The notes below the pieces were generated by a model. That model had not been told where the DNA came from. It did not search any database and saw only the letters and a list, made by a program, of their open reading frames with translations. A DNA stretch of 8,613 nt from Gammaproteobacteria bacterium (GTDB taxonomy: Bacteria > Pseudomonadota > Gammaproteobacteria > Chromatiales > Chromatiaceae): positions 1 to 8,613 of the forward strand of contig JABDQZ010000293.1 in the NCBI GenBank assembly GCA_013041975.1. The letters are read 5' to 3'. The translations under genes were made by a program, and so were the position numbers. Positions 1 to 6,940 of this stretch are shown piece after piece; position 1 is the stretch's first letter, and each line of letters begins with the position of its first letter.

Positions 1-175
1 CACTGAGTGTCTGCCGGTATCTCGACTGCATGCTTCTGAAACTTGCCTGTGTCTGCCAGCGACTGCCGCTGGTATCCAGGTAGCAGGTCAGGAAGTTTAC
101 GCCAGTCGGCTCTATTTGAGATAACAAATCAAGGTGCATTCTCAGGCGTTTTGTATTTTCATCGAGAGATTTCAT
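1..175 (-). CDS. Partial protein, N-terminal 58 residues; possible bacterial eRF1/Pelota-like (baeRF) family
   Basis: An open frame starts at an ATG at 173-175 and runs without a stop through the left edge, so only the N-terminus is present. It begins MKSLDENTKRLRMHLDLLSQ and continues with IEPTGVNFLTCYLDTSGSRW, then a basic helix-like stretch (FRSMQSRYRQTLS). A GGAG Shine-Dalgarno (complement of 182-185) sits 6 nt before this ATG. An upstream in-frame ATG at 187 is preceded at once by a TAG stop and has no good ribosome binding site, so 175 is preferred. The pattern of a leading helix, a short turn, then a hydrophobic strand ending in YLDTS resembles the start of the first domain of bacterial homologues of archaeo-eukaryotic release factor 1. 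That assignment is inferred from a short segment and is tentative; that the frame is coding is more secure. It lies about 100 nt downstream of mrpG on the same strand and could be cotranscribed or have its own promoter. Confidence 0.6.
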   Translation of the reverse strand, partial: MKSLDENTKRLRMHLDLLSQIEPTGVNFLTCYLDTSGSRWQTQASFRSMQSRYRQTLS

Positions 176-276
176 CTGCCACTCCATCTATTTCTATAAC
201 TAGGATAATAGAGATGAAACAGCTAAAAAAAATTCGAAATCAGGCCTATCAATAATCGCATTTTTCGAGCTTTGTG
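176..276 (-). other. Intergenic spacer between mrpG and the partial gene at the left edge
   Basis: This spacer of about 100 nt is AT-rich. On the minus strand it holds a weak hairpin followed by eight T, then a TATTAT hexamer (complement of 205-210) that could be a -10 element for the downstream gene. No convincing -35 box lies 16-18 nt upstream of it. The GGAG ribosome binding site of the left-edge gene is at its left end (182-185). Confidence 0.35.
225..268 (-). terminator. Weak candidate rho-independent terminator after mrpG
   Basis: On the minus strand TCGAAA (complement of 263-268) can pair with TTTCGA (complement of 234-239) across a 23-nt loop, followed by one A and a run of eight T (complement of 225-232). 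The stem is only 6 bp and AT-rich with a large loop, so termination would be partial at best. The T run is the strongest element. If it does not work, the mrp transcript continues into the left-edge gene. Confidence 0.25.
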
Positions 277-585
277 CTATAAACTTTTTCCCTTTTTCAT
301 GGTCCTTTCAATCACCGCGCTGCGACCGAGCGCATGAGCAGCCAGAGGAAGTGTAATCAATAACACCATCAGTAAAGCCACTAATCGCACCAGCCATTCC
401 CAGCCCCAGCCATGATCAATCACCTGCAACAACAGGCCGAGTATGAACAGGCTGACAGAGAGTGTTGCTGCCTTGGTGGCAGCGTGCTGTCGTGCTAATG
501 CATTGGATAATCGCAAAATCCCTGCCGCAGCGATCAACATAATGACAATTGAAACTATCAAAAAGAAACCGGTAATCATCATCAT
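277..585 (-). CDS. mrpG: Mrp Na+/H+ antiporter subunit G
   Basis: This is the smallest-domain subunit of the Mrp (Mnh/Pha) cation/proton antiporter in the inner membrane. It is required for assembly and activity of the complex that expels Na+ in exchange for H+. The 102-residue product has three hydrophobic segments (about 5-24, 40-57 and 65-85). It carries the family pattern GILRLSNALARQHAATKAAT at about 22-41 and a late LPLAAHALGRSA at about 79-90, then a basic tail. Length is normal for MrpG/PhaG. It begins with three consecutive ATG codons; the first overlaps the mrpF stop as ATGA, indicating translational coupling. It is the last gene of the mrp block, ending in TAG at 277. Confidence 0.94.
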   Translation of the reverse strand: MMMITGFFLIVSIVIMLIAAAGILRLSNALARQHAATKAATLSVSLFILGLLLQVIDHGWGWEWLVRLVALLMVLLITLPLAAHALGRSAVIERTMKKGKSL

Positions 586-860
586 GATGAACTCCCGGCC
601 TGGTGTCTGGCTTGCAGCTGAATAAAATTAGACCAGGCCAGTGTCGCTACAAATCCTGTCAAGGCGATCCCAATGGCCACATCAAGATAGACCGTACGTT
701 CACTGACCCATGCGGCAAGAAGACAGTAAAGTATCGCTATTGCAAACAACAGGTCCAGTCCGATAACACGATCAGTCAAGGATGGGCCCATGATCAGGCG
801 GTATATTCCGCCCAGTGAACTAATGCCCAATAAAACGGCAATGATCATCAGTAAACTCAT
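582..860 (-). CDS. mrpF: Mrp Na+/H+ antiporter subunit F
   Basis: A small membrane subunit of the Mrp antiporter, 92 residues with three hydrophobic segments. The diagnostic element is MGPSLTDRVIGLDLL at about 24-38, with Asp30 and Asp36. This GP-DRV-alD signature is typical of MrpF/PhaF, and an Asp in this region is known to matter for antiport in characterised Mrp systems. The start codon overlaps the mrpE stop as ATGA and the stop overlaps mrpG in the same way. Length matches the family. A short Ser-rich tail (AGSSS) ends the protein. Confidence 0.94.
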   Translation of the reverse strand: MSLLMIIAVLLGISSLGGIYRLIMGPSLTDRVIGLDLLFAIAILYCLLAAWVSERTVYLDVAIGIALTGFVATLAWSNFIQLQARHQAGSSS

Positions 861-1192
861 GACAATACTCCATTAATTACTTTCAAATGATCACAGAAAT
901 CACGCTGGATTATTCTTACTGTCTCTTCCCGGCTTTCAATGACGAGCAGATGTAATACCAGCTCGTGCTGATCTGTATCAATATCAATCAGTGTGGTACC
1001 CGGTGTGAGCGTAATCATCGCACCCAGCAAGCTGGCTGTGTTTTCATTTAAATCACCATAGGAAATACGTGCAAGGCCATCCTGCCCATGTGCAGTTGTA
1101 AACAGGATAACTTTTGCGGTATCCAGGCCAGACAAAAAAGCCGCCTTGATAAAGTTGATTATCAACATCATTACGGCAAAGGTTATTTTCAC
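857..1192 (-). CDS. mrpE: Mrp Na+/H+ antiporter subunit E, short form, GTG start
   Basis: MrpE family subunit of the antiporter. One hydrophobic segment is at the N-terminus (about 4-30), followed by a soluble domain with ITLTPGTTLIDIDTDQHELV, the conserved family core, and a C-terminal stretch ending HLKVINGVLS. I place the start at a GTG (complement of 1190-1192) rather than the ATG at 1213. AAGGAGG lies 6 nt before the GTG but inside the longer version, where it would be wasted, and the GTG gives a GTGA overlap with the mrpD stop like the neighbouring junctions. The product is then 111 residues (118 from the ATG). Classical MrpE proteins such as the Bacillus one are about 160 residues, so this form lacks most of the N-terminal membrane part. 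The core motif makes the assignment secure. Confidence 0.9.
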   Translation of the reverse strand: MKITFAVMMLIINFIKAAFLSGLDTAKVILFTTAHGQDGLARISYGDLNENTASLLGAMITLTPGTTLIDIDTDQHELVLHLLVIESREETVRIIQRDFCDHLKVINGVLS

Positions 1193-2619
1193 AATGCCCC
1201 TCCTTGTTGCCATTGTTGTAGCTGAAGTAAATCTATCAATGGTCCCGGCATTAATCCCATCATCAGGATGAGCACAGACATGATTAACATAACCATGTAG
1301 GTCGATTTGGGTATGACGAGACTCACTAACTGGCCAGGGTGTGGTTTCCAGAATCCTTCCAGCCAGATTTTACTCATGGAATACAGTGTCAGCATGCTGG
1401 TAATTAAAGCCGCAGCCGCCCATAAATATTTTTCCTGCGTAAAGGTCTCCATAATGATTAGCAGCTTTCCCCAGAAACCACTGGTAGGAGGCACTCCAAC
1501 GAGTGACAGAGCACTTAAAAGAAAAATAACTGAAAGTAATGGTCGGGCAGGATATAGACCTCCTATTTTGCGAAGATCATAATGGCCGGCCGTCATCCAG
1601 ATCAGTCCTGCAATCAGAAACAGGTTGGCCTTAACCAGAATATTGTGAAACAAAAAGAAGGCTGTGCCTGTCATGCCAGCCGGTGAGGCCAGCGCTACAC
1701 CCAGCAACAGAAAGCCGACCTGGCTGACGATATGGAATGATAGAATACGCCGTAAATCCCAGTGATAAGCCGCGCCCAGTACACCACTCAACATGGTAAT
1801 GACAGCCAGCCATCCTATTGCCTCATGGTACAACTGGTAATCCAGCACCTGACCACTGATGCGCATCAAAACATAAACGGAAATCTTTGTTAACAAACCA
1901 CCCACCAATGCAAGCAATGGAGCTGGTAGTGCATGATAAGCGGCAGGCAACCAGGCAAATAGTGGAAATGCTCCAATTTTCAGTAACAGGGCCAGTAACA
2001 GCATACCGCCATAAAGGGTCAGGTAATGACCTGTATCTTCAGAAGCAGCCAACTCCGCCAGGGCACTGAAATTCAAATGCCCAACAGCTCCGTGAATCAT
2101 GCCAATAGCTGAAAGCATGATCAGCGTACCAAGCATACTCACAGCAAAATACTTTAATGCCGCCTCTGTTTGCTGACGGCCTTTCCCTAAAACCATTAAC
2201 CCCAGCACAGCAATTAGCATCAGCTCAAACCAGACGTAGAGATTAAACAGGTCCGCAGCAAGGCTGACGGCTATTGCCGATGCGACCAGGCACTGCGCTA
2301 ATGCAAAATAAGCGGATTTATCCGAAGTTCTTTCCCAGTGCACCATAAACACCATGACCACGGCAGATACCAGCGCAATTAATATGATCAGTAATGCACT
2401 CAAGCCGTCAGCATAAAACTCGATACCATAGGGGACAGGCCAGTTTCCAAATATCAATGATTTAGGTCCGGATGAAACAACTTCAAACAGCAATTGCAAC
2501 GCTAACGCCAGCAAGGTAAAACTGCTGATAAGGTTTATTCCAATGAGTAGCCGGCCTTTGATAAATACACTTAAAAGCGACGTCGCTATAGGCAGAAGAA
2601 ATGGCATCAACAGGCTCAT
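1189..2619 (-). CDS. mrpD: Mrp Na+/H+ antiporter subunit D (NuoN/NuoM-like)
   Basis: This is one of the two large proton-channel-like subunits of Mrp, homologous to the antiporter-like subunits of complex I. The 476-residue polytopic protein has roughly 14 hydrophobic segments. Expected functional residues are visible: Glu132 in YVWFELMLIAVLG, Lys214 in LLLKIGAFPLFAWLP, Lys245 in GGLLTKISVYVLMR, and a later Lys in HNILVKANLFLIAGL. The WLP-x-A-x-HA-x-PAP segment (about 223-234) is the family's broken-helix region. The gene starts with an ATGA overlap with mrpC and ends with a GTGA overlap with mrpE. Position between mrpC and mrpE separates it from complex I nuoL/M/N. Confidence 0.95.
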   Translation of the reverse strand: MSLLMPFLLPIATSLLSVFIKGRLLIGINLISSFTLLALALQLLFEVVSSGPKSLIFGNWPVPYGIEFYADGLSALLIILIALVSAVVMVFMVHWERTSDKSAYFALAQCLVASAIAVSLAADLFNLYVWFELMLIAVLGLMVLGKGRQQTEAALKYFAVSMLGTLIMLSAIGMIHGAVGHLNFSALAELAASEDTGHYLTLYGGMLLLALLLKIGAFPLFAWLPAAYHALPAPLLALVGGLLTKISVYVLMRISGQVLDYQLYHEAIGWLAVITMLSGVLGAAYHWDLRRILSFHIVSQVGFLLLGVALASPAGMTGTAFFLFHNILVKANLFLIAGLIWMTAGHYDLRKIGGLYPARPLLSVIFLLSALSLVGVPPTSGFWGKLLIIMETFTQEKYLWAAAALITSMLTLYSMSKIWLEGFWKPHPGQLVSLVIPKSTYMVMLIMSVLILMMGLMPGPLIDLLQLQQWQQGGAL

Positions 2620-3017
2620 GACTCAATCTCCATCACTGATGGCTTGTCAGATTGCGCCTTTGCGTTACCTGAGGGTTCATTTTCACGATAGCTCGCCACA
2701 TCAGAATTGTCCTGTTGATTGGCAACTGCTGCTGCCAGAATCAAGGCAAAACACAGTAAGGCAAAGCCGATAACGATAGCTGTCAACACCAGTGCCTGTG
2801 GTAACGGACTGGCCGCGTTAGTCATTAATGTCTGACTTCCCTGTTCAATGACTGCAGGTACCAGGCTGCCTGGACGCCCACCGGTGAAAACCACCAGGTT
2901 GGCGGCCGTACCTAAAACAGCTAAGCCCATGATCATCTTGAATACTTCCCTGGACAGTAATAGCAAAATACCACTTGATACACAGATGCTGATTACCGTG
3001 ATCAATATTAAACTCAT
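2616..3017 (-). CDS. mrpC: Mrp Na+/H+ antiporter subunit C (NuoK-like)
   Basis: A NuoK-like subunit of the Mrp antiporter with three hydrophobic segments (about 2-21, 27-45 and 73-95). The family pattern LSREVFKMIMGLAVLGTAAN (about 21-40) is clear, and TAANLVVFTGGRPG follows. The 133-residue product is longer than the common form of about 113. The extra is a polar tail of about 30 residues (from NQQDNSD to MEIES), likely cytoplasmic or periplasmic and of unknown use. The ATG overlaps the mrpAB stop by one base (TAATG), and a strong AAGGAGGT Shine-Dalgarno (complement of 3026-3033) lies inside the end of mrpAB. Confidence 0.95.
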   Translation of the reverse strand: MSLILITVISICVSSGILLLLSREVFKMIMGLAVLGTAANLVVFTGGRPGSLVPAVIEQGSQTLMTNAASPLPQALVLTAIVIGFALLCFALILAAAVANQQDNSDVASYRENEPSGNAKAQSDKPSVMEIES

Positions 3018-5707
3018 TAGCTCATACCTCCTTGCTCGCTGGTTTCCAGCGGTAGTTCATGACGCTCCAGAAGTGAATAGACATAACCTGTGAAGCTCCC
3101 CCAGACTGTCAGGAAAACACCCAGATCAAAGAGCAAGACACTTGAAAGACCAGCAATTTCAACATGTCTTAAAAAGCCTTCACCTGTGATCAAACCAGCC
3201 ATACCGGCAACCATTGCCATGCCAATACCAAGCATTGCCAGCTTGCTCGGCATTAAATACTGGTACTTTCTTGCAAACCGGCTGTTATAAAGAATGGCTA
3301 ACTGACTGGACGCAGCGACTGCGACCAGGCCGCCAATAAATCCACCGCCGGGCTCGTTATGCCCTCTCAACAATATCCATAGAGCCGCTGTCAGCATCAT
3401 CCAGTAGAGAGGTACAGCCAGTTTTTCAAGTAGAACTGAACCCGATGCGGCTTCTGACCGATTGGCAGAAATATGGGTAAACAGTGGTTTTGCAGCCAGC
3501 AATGAAAAAGCCACAACGGCAATTTCCCCGAGGGTATCTAGTGCACGAAAATCAACAATAATGACATTAACCACGTTTCGACCATTGGCTTGAGGAAGAC
3601 TGTTGGATGCAAACCAACTTGCCAGATCGCGGTTTTCGGGAATTGCCTGCAAATTCATCAGCAAGATAAATGTACCTGCGCCAGCCAGCAGTGCCAGCAA
3701 TAGTTTAAGCGGTTGTTTCCAGGGTGTTTCGCGGTAAGGCGCATGTTTAAAGAAAGGTATAACAGTAGCTGCTATCACCACGAGAACCGTTTCAACGGTA
3801 AATTGCGTAAATGCAAGGTCAGGTGCGCCTGCAAACAAAAACAGAATCGCTGATCCATATCCAATCAGGCCTACTGCCATTAACAGGGCCAAACGGTTTT
3901 GTAAAAAGACCGCTACAACGGCGCCTATGCTCATCAGTCCACCTGCAACCAACCAGGCCCAGCTGTGCATCGGCCAATGATTGAATGCTGGCATTTGTAT
4001 TGGCGCATTCCAGAATACATAAAATGACATGGCAATCAGTGCAGAGATGGTCAATAACAGATATTTATCAAGCCTGCCTGACTGTAAAAACCGTGTATGT
4101 ATTGAGGCCGTTTTTTTAAGTGTGGTTAATACAACCTCATAACTGGCTTCAGGACCGAAATTATCAAGCCAGCGCATGCTCGCCAGCCTGTCATGAATAC
4201 GATCCCAGGCTAAAAACAGGAAAATGGCAATCAAGGCTGAAATACCAGTAGCCGAAAACATATTCTGAAATGAATACGAAGTACTGATTTCTACAAGCTG
4301 AGATGAGGGTGAAATACTTTGTGCTGCACTTAATAAAAGCGGGTCAATGAAGTCTGGAAACAGTTCGAATTCAACACCAATGATTGCCAGCATTAATGGC
4401 GGTATCACCATACGCCAGTTTGCTTCACGCAGTCCGACAAATGACTTTTCCAGTGGTCCCCAGAATACCCGGATAGCGGCAACAGCTGCTACCGCCATTG
4501 CCACTGCATTAACCAGCAGCAAGCCGTAACCCACTATTTCAACAAGCTCTGACTGCTCCTTGGCAACCGCCATAATATCCTTGGCAACAAAACCAAAAGC
4601 CATCGGCAGTCCCGCCATAGACAATCCTGCCAGTATCGCAGCAGCGGCTGTCCACGGCATGACCCGACGTAAACCCATCAGGTGATCGATTTGCCGTGTA
4701 CCTGTAACATGATCAATGTTGCCAGCTACCATGAAAAGCGGTGCCTTGTAGACAGCATGGGCAAAAAGGAAAGCAATTACCGCAAGACCTGCACTACTAC
4801 TGGGCAGGCCGATTAACAAGGTTAAAGTGCCCAGGGCAGACAAGGTACTGCGTGCAAGAATTCTTTTCAGGTCTCTTTCACGCAGTGCCAGTACGGCTGC
4901 CCATACCGCAGTAATTGCACCAGCGCCAATTAACAAAAGTTCCCATAACAGCAACTCGTTAAAAGCCGGATCCAGTCGCGCCATCAGGTAAATCCCCAGC
5001 TTGACCATGGTGGCAGAATGCAAATAAGCACTTACCGGCGTCGGTGCAGACATGGCATTGGGTAACCAGAAATGAAATGGAAACTGTGCTGACTTGGTAA
5101 AAGCACCAATCAATACCAGAATAATGGCATAAGACAGGCGTGGATCATCCATGTACGTCGGGGCAGCTGCCACAATACCGGAGAGTGACCAGGTTCCTGC
5201 CATATCACTAAGCAGCAGCAATCCTGCCAGTAAGGCTATGCCGCCAGCCATGGTCACAAACAATGCCTGACGCGCAGAATCCCTGGCATCTGAACTGGCA
5301 TGGTTAAAACCGACCAGTAAAAATGAGGTAATACTCGTCAGTTCCCAGAAAACAAAAAACAGAATGACATCGTCAGCTGTCACTGCACCGATCATTGCCA
5401 TCATGAAAATGATCAGTACGAAAAAGATTCGGTGTTTACCCGGTGTATGTGATAGATAACCCGAGCCATAGATAAACACCATTGTACCAATGCCCGTGAT
5501 TAGCATGAGCATCAGCATGCTGAATGCATCAACTCGAAACGCCAGTGCAATATCCAGGCTGCTAACCCAGGGTTGAGACCATTGCCACGGCAACGGAAAC
5601 TGCACCAGCCCAACAATTAGCGCGACAAACAAGGAGAACGGAATCAGACTTAAAGCAATATAATTGAAACTACTCCCCGGACCTTTGATGGCCTGTTGGT
5701 TAGACAT
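3017..5707 (-). CDS. mrpA: Fused Mrp Na+/H+ antiporter subunit A/B
   Basis: The largest Mrp subunit, 896 residues, has MrpA and MrpB fused as in the six-gene group of operons found in many proteobacteria. The NuoL-like part (about 20-500) carries Glu122 in FVFWELTSITSF, Lys205 in GAFTKSAQFPFHFWLP, the HSATMVKLG loop (His230, Lys236), and Lys321 in HAVYKAPLF. An MbhD/DUF4040-like segment follows (about 585-655) with GAPDLAFTQFTVETVLVV. Next comes the MrpA C-terminal motif NVVNVIIVDFRALDTLGEIAVV (about 711-732, with Glu728), given here as a landmark only. The MrpB part shows GHNEPGGGFIGGL from about 782. GAGG (complement of 5715-5718) lies 7 nt upstream of the ATG. It starts 39 nt after the usp stop with no terminator between, so the two are probably cotranscribed. 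Confidence 0.96.
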   Translation of the reverse strand: MSNQQAIKGPGSSFNYIALSLIPFSLFVALIVGLVQFPLPWQWSQPWVSSLDIALAFRVDAFSMLMLMLITGIGTMVFIYGSGYLSHTPGKHRIFFVLIIFMMAMIGAVTADDVILFFVFWELTSITSFLLVGFNHASSDARDSARQALFVTMAGGIALLAGLLLLSDMAGTWSLSGIVAAAPTYMDDPRLSYAIILVLIGAFTKSAQFPFHFWLPNAMSAPTPVSAYLHSATMVKLGIYLMARLDPAFNELLLWELLLIGAGAITAVWAAVLALRERDLKRILARSTLSALGTLTLLIGLPSSSAGLAVIAFLFAHAVYKAPLFMVAGNIDHVTGTRQIDHLMGLRRVMPWTAAAAILAGLSMAGLPMAFGFVAKDIMAVAKEQSELVEIVGYGLLLVNAVAMAVAAVAAIRVFWGPLEKSFVGLREANWRMVIPPLMLAIIGVEFELFPDFIDPLLLSAAQSISPSSQLVEISTSYSFQNMFSATGISALIAIFLFLAWDRIHDRLASMRWLDNFGPEASYEVVLTTLKKTASIHTRFLQSGRLDKYLLLTISALIAMSFYVFWNAPIQMPAFNHWPMHSWAWLVAGGLMSIGAVVAVFLQNRLALLMAVGLIGYGSAILFLFAGAPDLAFTQFTVETVLVVIAATVIPFFKHAPYRETPWKQPLKLLLALLAGAGTFILLMNLQAIPENRDLASWFASNSLPQANGRNVVNVIIVDFRALDTLGEIAVVAFSLLAAKPLFTHISANRSEAASGSVLLEKLAVPLYWMMLTAALWILLRGHNEPGGGFIGGLVAVAASSQLAILYNSRFARKYQYLMPSKLAMLGIGMAMVAGMAGLITGEGFLRHVEIAGLSSVLLFDLGVFLTVWGSFTGYVYSLLERHELPLETSEQGGMS

Positions 5708-5746
5708 ATTTAATCCTCAGCTTTGGATCTATCTTCACGATGCAAT

Positions 5747-6682
5747 TCAGGCAGCCTGCGCTGCTTGTGCCAGCGGAGAAATATAACCTTCAGGTTTTAC
5801 CGCCAGAATAGAAGCCTGGGTCATCTGCATAACTTCTTCTGCGGTATTACCAATGAAAAATCCGGGAACACCAATACGCCCTATGGTGCCCATGACAATG
5901 AGATCGGCTGATTCGCTTGCCTGCAGAATACTCGGTACAGCCTGGCCTTTGACAAGATGTACATTATCATCATTGGTACTCAGTCCATACTTATTAAGTA
6001 GGGTATTTAACTTGCTCACACGACGTTCATATTCACCGTCGACCAATGCATCTGCTTCCTCTGCCGCGAGTTTTGCCCGGCCATTGCGAATCATGGACTC
6101 CCCGTAAAACTGCCAGGCATGAACAACCTGCAATTGTGCTTTTTCACGTTCAGCCAAAGAAGTTGCCAGTTGCATAATATTATGAGCAGCACCCTCATCG
6201 CCCAGGGGATCCACAGCGGCAAGAATATTTTTATAGGGAATGGTTTTGCCAGGGCGATCAATCCATACGGGAGACGGACATTTCCTTAGCAGGTGCATGT
6301 CTGTGCTACCCAGAAGATGCTCCTCCAGGTTTACAGGGGGGCTTGATGCCTTAATTACCAGGTCATAACCACCTTGCATAACCATTTGGATAATTTCGGC
6401 GAAAGCCGGTCCCATCAACACGCGGGTGTAAATGATCTGGTTCTCTTTTTGATAAGGTTCAATCAAGTTTTCAAGTTCATTCAGGCGATGGTCGTGCAAC
6501 AGCCTGTCAAGACTGACTCCAAACCGCTCAAGGATTTTTTCATCCTCATTAACATGATCAATCACATCGACTACCGTTAGCCTTGCATGATTGTTCTCAG
6601 CTAAAACTATGGCCCTTTTAATAGCGGAACATGTATCGGATCTACCATCACTGACGTAAAGAATGTTTTTAAACCTGTTCAT
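5747..6682 (-). CDS. Tandem universal stress protein, UspE-like
   Basis: A cytosolic protein of 311 residues with two Usp domains (about 1-145 and 148-303). Usp proteins bind nucleotides and are induced in starvation and other stresses; exact roles are often unknown. In domain 1, GGYDLVIKAS and GSTDMHLLRKCPSPVW (about 125-140) match the pattern of E. coli UspE. In domain 2 the ATP-loop spacing G-2X-G-9X-G is met by Gly265, Gly268 and Gly278 in MGTIGRIGVPGFFIGNTAEE; Asn follows where ATP-binding Usps often have Ser or Thr, as in UspE. Domain 1 lacks this loop. GGAG (complement of 6691-6694) lies 8 nt before the ATG. It is the first gene of the minus-strand block, directly ahead of mrpAB, which suggests a stress link to Na+/pH homeostasis. 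The UspE resemblance is from motif memory, so no symbol is given. Confidence 0.92.
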   Translation of the reverse strand: MNRFKNILYVSDGRSDTCSAIKRAIVLAENNHARLTVVDVIDHVNEDEKILERFGVSLDRLLHDHRLNELENLIEPYQKENQIIYTRVLMGPAFAEIIQMVMQGGYDLVIKASSPPVNLEEHLLGSTDMHLLRKCPSPVWIDRPGKTIPYKNILAAVDPLGDEGAAHNIMQLATSLAEREKAQLQVVHAWQFYGESMIRNGRAKLAAEEADALVDGEYERRVSKLNTLLNKYGLSTNDDNVHLVKGQAVPSILQASESADLIVMGTIGRIGVPGFFIGNTAEEVMQMTQASILAVKPEGYISPLAQAAQAA

Positions 6683-6731
6683 GTTGCTGGCTCCTATAAT
6701 TTAATAAGTTAAATAGGGGTGTACGAGTTTT

Positions 6732-6760
6732 GTATTATTAGGACAGTAATAGAGGGTAAA
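6732..6760 (-). promoter_or_regulatory. Weak candidate promoter for the usp-mrp block
   Basis: On the minus strand TTTACC (complement of 6755-6760) is followed after 17 nt by TAATAC (complement of 6732-6737). These match the sigma-70 hexamers only partly (4/6 and about 3/6). Transcription would begin near 6725 and leave a leader of about 40 nt before the usp ATG. The surrounding sequence is so AT-rich that chance matches are expected. Confidence 0.25.
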
Positions 6761-6793
6761 AAATAATCGAATCATTAATGTTATTACATCGAA

Positions 6794-6869
6794 TTTTTCG
6801 AATAATAAGAAAACCTGCATGATAAATAAACCGGCAAAGACCAGTTCGGTTTTTTCGAATAAAAACCTG
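6794..6869. repeat. Two imperfect direct repeats with core TTTTTCGAATAA
   Basis: TTTTTCGAATAA occurs at 6794-6805 and again at 6851-6862, starts 57 nt apart. Each copy is followed by an AAAACCTG-like end, at 6810-6817 and 6862-6869, so the second copy is the same unit with 5 nt missing in the middle. The central TTCGAA is palindromic. Both lie in the divergent region between usp and the HPF-like gene, where they could be binding sites for a shared regulator. That role is inference; the repetition is seen directly. Confidence 0.5.
6828..6855 (+). terminator. Weak hairpin with T run upstream of the HPF-like gene
   Basis: AAACCG (6828-6833) can pair with CGGTTT (6847-6852) over a 13-nt loop, and a T run covers 6850-6855. 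This looks like a minimal rho-independent terminator on the plus strand. No gene precedes it on that strand, so it would act only as an attenuator or on a short leader transcript, or be chance in AT-rich DNA. Confidence 0.2.
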
Positions 6870-6905
6870 TTTTTTTCTGATTTTTTCATCGGCATTGATA
6901 TCTAT

Positions 6906-6934
6906 CCTTGGTTGTACGAACCACAATCAAGGAG
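6906..6934 (+). promoter_or_regulatory. Leader hairpin overlapping the Shine-Dalgarno of the HPF-like gene
   Basis: CCTTG (6906-6910) is complementary to CAAGG (6928-6932), and inside it GTT (6911-6913) can pair with AAC (6919-6921) around a 5-nt loop. The right arm includes AAGG of the AAGGAG Shine-Dalgarno at 6929-6934, 6 nt before the ATG at 6941. The ribosome binding site could thus be masked when the leader folds. Regulation, for example by temperature or a ligand, is inference. Confidence 0.4.
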
Positions 6935-6940
6935 AAATTA

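Noticed and set aside
43..255. Plus-strand open frame of 70 codons
   Set aside because: It is antisense to the better-supported left-edge gene, has no ribosome binding site, and its composition is unlike a protein.
1189..5707. Complex I (nuoK/L/N-type) genes
   Set aside because: Although MrpA, C and D are homologous to complex I subunits, the mrpE, F, G neighbours and the fused MrpB signature identify an Mrp antiporter.
6701..6926. Two overlapping minus-strand small frames in the intergenic region
   Set aside because: They are products of AT-rich DNA, lack ribosome binding sites, and overlap the candidate regulatory sequence.
6908..6940. N-terminal extension of the HPF-like protein from a TTG start
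   Set aside because: The Shine-Dalgarno lies inside the extension and serves the ATG at 6941, where the family sequence begins.
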